From assembly GCF_014202335.1 (NCBI RefSeq), contig NZ_JACHGP010000024.1, positions 50,454 to 114,453 of the forward strand: DNA of 64,000 nt, read 5' to 3'. The notes under the pieces are model-generated. The model had not been told where the DNA came from. It saw only the letters and a program-made list of their open reading frames with translations, and searched no databases. A program made the position numbers and the translations under genes. This document shows positions 61,948 through 64,000 of the stretch, piece by piece; positions within the stretch are counted from its first letter, which is position 1; every line of letters starts with the position of its first letter. This DNA comes from Mycobacterium sp. AZCC_0083 (GTDB lineage Bacteria > Actinomycetota > Actinomycetes > Mycobacteriales > Mycobacteriaceae).

Positions 61948-62427
61948 ATGTCTGATCGATCGGCCGTGTTGCTCGGCGTTGTAATCGCTGGCGCTGTCGT
62001 TATGGTGACTGCGCCAGCGAGTCATGCCGACAATGCACGGCTCAACAAGAGTGTGGTGTCCAACGTGTACACCGTGCAACGCCATGCTGGCTGCACCAAC
62101 ACTCTCTACGTGAGTCCCCAACTGCAGCTCGCCTCAGAGTGGCACACAAACGACGTACTGAACAACCGAAATCTGGATGGCGACATCGGTTCCGACGGAT
62201 CCACGTCGCAGGATCGGGCCAGGGCAGCCGGGTTCACCGGCAAGGTCGCAGAAACGGTTGCCATCAATCCAGCACTGTCCATCAGCGGAATCGAGCTGAT
62301 CAACATGTGGTACTACGACCCCGCCTCCCTCGCGATCATGCAGGACTGCGGCAACACCCTCATCGGGGTGTGGTCGGCGAACAGTCTCGACCGCACCGTC
62401 GTCGTAGCCGTCTACGGACAGCCCTGA
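61948..62427 (+). CDS. Secreted CAP-domain (SCP-like) protein
   Basis: A 159-residue exported protein. The signal peptide (residues about 6-27, hydrophobic core V-L-L-G-V-V-I-A-G-A-V-V-M-V) ends with an A-S-H-A cleavage site. The remainder matches the short mycobacterial CAP/SCP-like domain (A-S-E-W-H-T-N-D-V-L-N-N-R, Q-D-R-A-R-A-A-G-F-T-G, W-Y-Y-D-P-A). ATG 61948 follows GGAGGTTGGGG. It could be the tail of the mce operon or an independent gene, since 129 bp separate it. Its role is not known, but the position suggests lipid or cell-surface binding. Confidence 0.8.
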   Translation: MSDRSAVLLGVVIAGAVVMVTAPASHADNARLNKSVVSNVYTVQRHAGCTNTLYVSPQLQLASEWHTNDVLNNRNLDGDIGSDGSTSQDRARAAGFTGKVAETVAINPALSISGIELINMWYYDPASLAIMQDCGNTLIGVWSANSLDRTVVVAVYGQP

Positions 62428-62518
62428 TCGATGGATCCCGGCCCCGGTCCTTCGTGGTGTCTACCCACCGTTGTACGCATCGGAGCGCGATTGCCGTGAC
62501 AAGCAAGGGATTACAGCG

Positions 62519-63418
62519 ATGCATTGCATGAGGGCGATGACGGTACTTCGTGGTGTGGCGGCAACGATGCTGTTGGCCGTGGGTCTGTCTGCCAATGCTT
62601 CGGGGACCGCGACGGCTGCCGACGTGGAGTACCTGACGGTGCCATCGGCGGCGATGGATCGTGACATACCCGTCGCGTTTCTGGGCGGCGGTCGGCACGC
62701 TGTCTTTCTGTTGGACGCGTTCAATGCGGGCGACACCGTAAGCAACTGGGTTACCGCGGGCGATGCGATGAATACTCTTGCCGGCAAAGGTGTGTCGGTA
62801 GTCGCACCGGCGGGTGGTGCCTACAGTCTCTACACCGACTGGGAACAGGACGGCAGCAAGCAGTGGGAGACGTTCCTGTCTGGTGAACTCCCGAACTGGT
62901 TGGCGGTCAATAAGGGAATGGCACCGGGCGGTCATGCGATTGTCGGGGCGGCCCAGCGAGGAACCGCCGCGATCACGCTGACTGAGTTCCACCCCGATCG
63001 GTTTCGTTACGCGGGGTCGTTGTCGGGTTATCTGTATCCGTCGAGCACTGCGGTCAATGGCGCGATCACCGCGGGAATGGCGCAGTTCGGTGGGGTGGAC
63101 ACCCGCAGCATGTGGGGGCTACCTCAAGCGGGTCGTTGGAAGTGGCACGACCCCAACGTTCACTCTGGCCTGTTAGTGAGCAACAATTCGCGGCTCTGGG
63201 TGTTTAGCCCGAGCACGCTGGGATGTAGTGATCCCGCCGTAATGGTCGGGTACTGCGATCAGGCCCAGGGCACCAACAAGATCTTCTACCAGCAGTACCG
63301 CGCGAACATGGGCCACAACGCTCACTTCGACTTCCCGACCAGCGGCAACCATGACTGGTCTACTTGGGGTCCCCAACTAGCAGCGATGGCCAACGACGTT
63401 GCCGCCACCATCAGATAG
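62519..63418 (+). CDS. MPT51/FbpD-like secreted protein of the antigen 85 superfamily, catalytic serine absent
   Basis: A 299-residue exported alpha/beta-hydrolase-fold protein. A signal peptide covers about residues 7-34 (A-T-A-A-D cleavage region). The esterase elbow of antigen 85 (G-x-S-x-G) is replaced by V-G-A-A-Q-R-G with Ala145, as in MPT51/FbpD, which is inactive as a mycolyltransferase. The F-H-P-D-R-F-R-Y-A-G-S-L-S-G-Y-L-Y-P-S and G-H-N-A-H-F-D-F-P stretches are characteristic. It lies 91 bp after the CAP gene. Binding of fibronectin or glycolipid is known for MPT51 but is not shown here. Confidence 0.85.
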   Translation: MHCMRAMTVLRGVAATMLLAVGLSANASGTATAADVEYLTVPSAAMDRDIPVAFLGGGRHAVFLLDAFNAGDTVSNWVTAGDAMNTLAGKGVSVVAPAGGAYSLYTDWEQDGSKQWETFLSGELPNWLAVNKGMAPGGHAIVGAAQRGTAAITLTEFHPDRFRYAGSLSGYLYPSSTAVNGAITAGMAQFGGVDTRSMWGLPQAGRWKWHDPNVHSGLLVSNNSRLWVFSPSTLGCSDPAVMVGYCDQAQGTNKIFYQQYRANMGHNAHFDFPTSGNHDWSTWGPQLAAMANDVAATIR

Positions 63419-63931
63419 GTTGCCGCACGTCGAACGCCACGGTAGTTGCAGCTGGATCACCGGGTCGACGTCCATTGTCGCGCACGTCGTGACCCGGGTC
63501 TTGGAGCAGTTCGATATCGAATCACACACCGCCAGAATGTGAACCGGCGTGTCAGACCAGATGCTGCGACTCTTATGGTGGTGAGCGGCCGATGACCCGA
63601 GACAAGGGCCTTCGCGAGTACCTGGCGGTGCTGGAATCCCTCAGTCAGTCGACGATCAATTAGGACACAGCGCGCCACTGGCGCATTGTGCCGTGATCCG
63701 CGGTATCCGATGGCCCGGGTTGCGCTTTCGCTCGGTCTATCCCACGAGGCGACGGCGCAAGACTTGGTCGAGCACCTTGCCGCAGTTCGTGCCAAGGCTC
63801 CGATTCTGCCGAAGGTGATCTCAGCAGGTGTGGCGCGCATCGTCCGCGACAAAGTTTGCGACGGCTCGCAGTGCCATCGCCGCCAGCACAGAGGACGGCG
63901 GTTTCGTTAGACATCCCAGGTTCGTAAGGTG
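63419..63931. other. Degenerate region without an intact gene
   Basis: About 510 bp. Several short plus-strand frames look coding in composition, for example M-T-R-D-K-G-L-R-E-Y-L-A-V-L-E-S at 63592 ending at 63663, and M-A-R-V-A-L-S-L-G-L-S-H from about 63710. None continues long enough or has a ribosome site. They may be remnants of a single disrupted regulator-like gene, but the identity is not recognisable. Confidence 0.4.
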
Positions 63932-64000
63932 TCAAGCGGCTTTGGCGGGTTGGCGGTGTGCCCAGGCGGTGTGTTCGTCGTAGGTGCTGTGGTGGCGGAG
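63932..64000 (-). CDS. Partial reading frame at the right window edge (possible transposase end)
   Basis: The last 69 bases encode, on the minus strand, a 22-residue C-terminus ending W-A-H-R-Q-P-A-K-A-A with a TGA stop at 63932-63934. The codons have strongly GC third positions, as in real genes here, and the adjacent decayed DNA is compatible with an insertion sequence edge. The product is not identified. Most of the gene lies outside the window. Confidence 0.4.
   Translation of the reverse strand, partial: LRHHSTYDEHTAWAHRQPAKAA

Noticed and set aside
1..64000. CRISPR arrays, tRNA and rRNA genes
   Set aside because: No regularly spaced repeats or RNA-gene signatures were seen in a read of both strands, but this was by eye and not by a dedicated search.

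Overview
The window is high-GC actinobacterial DNA, almost certainly a fast-growing Mycobacterium/Mycolicibacterium. It carries a complete mce lipid-import operon (two yrbE permeases, six mce genes, two Mce-associated genes), F420-type luciferase-like and Ddn-like flavoproteins, an MPT51/antigen-85-like secreted protein and dense SDR, P450 and TetR content. No rRNA, tRNA or CRISPR array was seen.

Left part (1-18.3 kb): an accessory patchwork of short transcription units. It holds TetR regulators, SDRs, a LinB/DmbA-type haloalkane dehalogenase, a metallo-beta-lactamase-fold hydrolase, a DUF427 protein, two LLM oxidoreductases with two related SnoaL domains (one fused to a Ddn-like domain), and a MarR/SDR/alcohol dehydrogenase group. 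Six promoters share a TetR-type palindrome built on TTTAGAC..GTCTAAA. The MarR/SDR unit has three perfect TGAGGTACCTCA boxes. Gene decay is visible: a frameshifted PRISE-type reductase, a TetR protein without a recognisable DNA-binding helix, and a mosaic of three hydrolase remnants at 10.0-10.8 kb.

Central part (18.3-50.6 kb): a catabolic island. After an SDR come an operator-linked SDR, a P450 with its 2Fe-2S ferredoxin, and a tightly packed operon (22.8-33.0 kb) of Dabb protein, EstB-like hydrolase, P450, two SDRs, P450, limonene-epoxide-hydrolase-like protein, isochorismatase-like protein, ThDP enzyme, HpcH/HpaI aldolase and cupin protein. A GntR/FCD regulator follows, then ferredoxin plus ferredoxin reductase. 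A translationally coupled CoA-ester operon comes next (thiolase, DUF35, acyl-CoA dehydrogenase, two crotonases of which one is BadI-like, a BadH-like SDR, a fused two-domain CoA-transferase), then a fused 2-oxoacid:ferredoxin oxidoreductase with an FMN 2-hydroxyacid oxidase, an MmyB-type regulator and two SDRs.

Right part (50.6-64 kb): yrbEA-yrbEB-mceA-F plus two Mce-associated proteins, then a secreted CAP-domain protein and an MPT51-like protein without the catalytic serine. The right edge is degenerate and ends in a partial reading frame.

The main observation is one palindromic motif, GGATACGGTATACGG and variants (best copy CCGTATACCGTATACGG). It sits 17-175 bp upstream of eight units across the island: SDR, P450/ferredoxin, the long operon, gntR itself, ferredoxin/reductase, thiolase operon, oxidoreductase operon, SDR pair and the mce operon. 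I infer one GntR regulon joining Mce uptake to oxidation and ring cleavage of a hydrophobic alicyclic, possibly terpenoid, substrate. The substrate is not identifiable from sequence alone.
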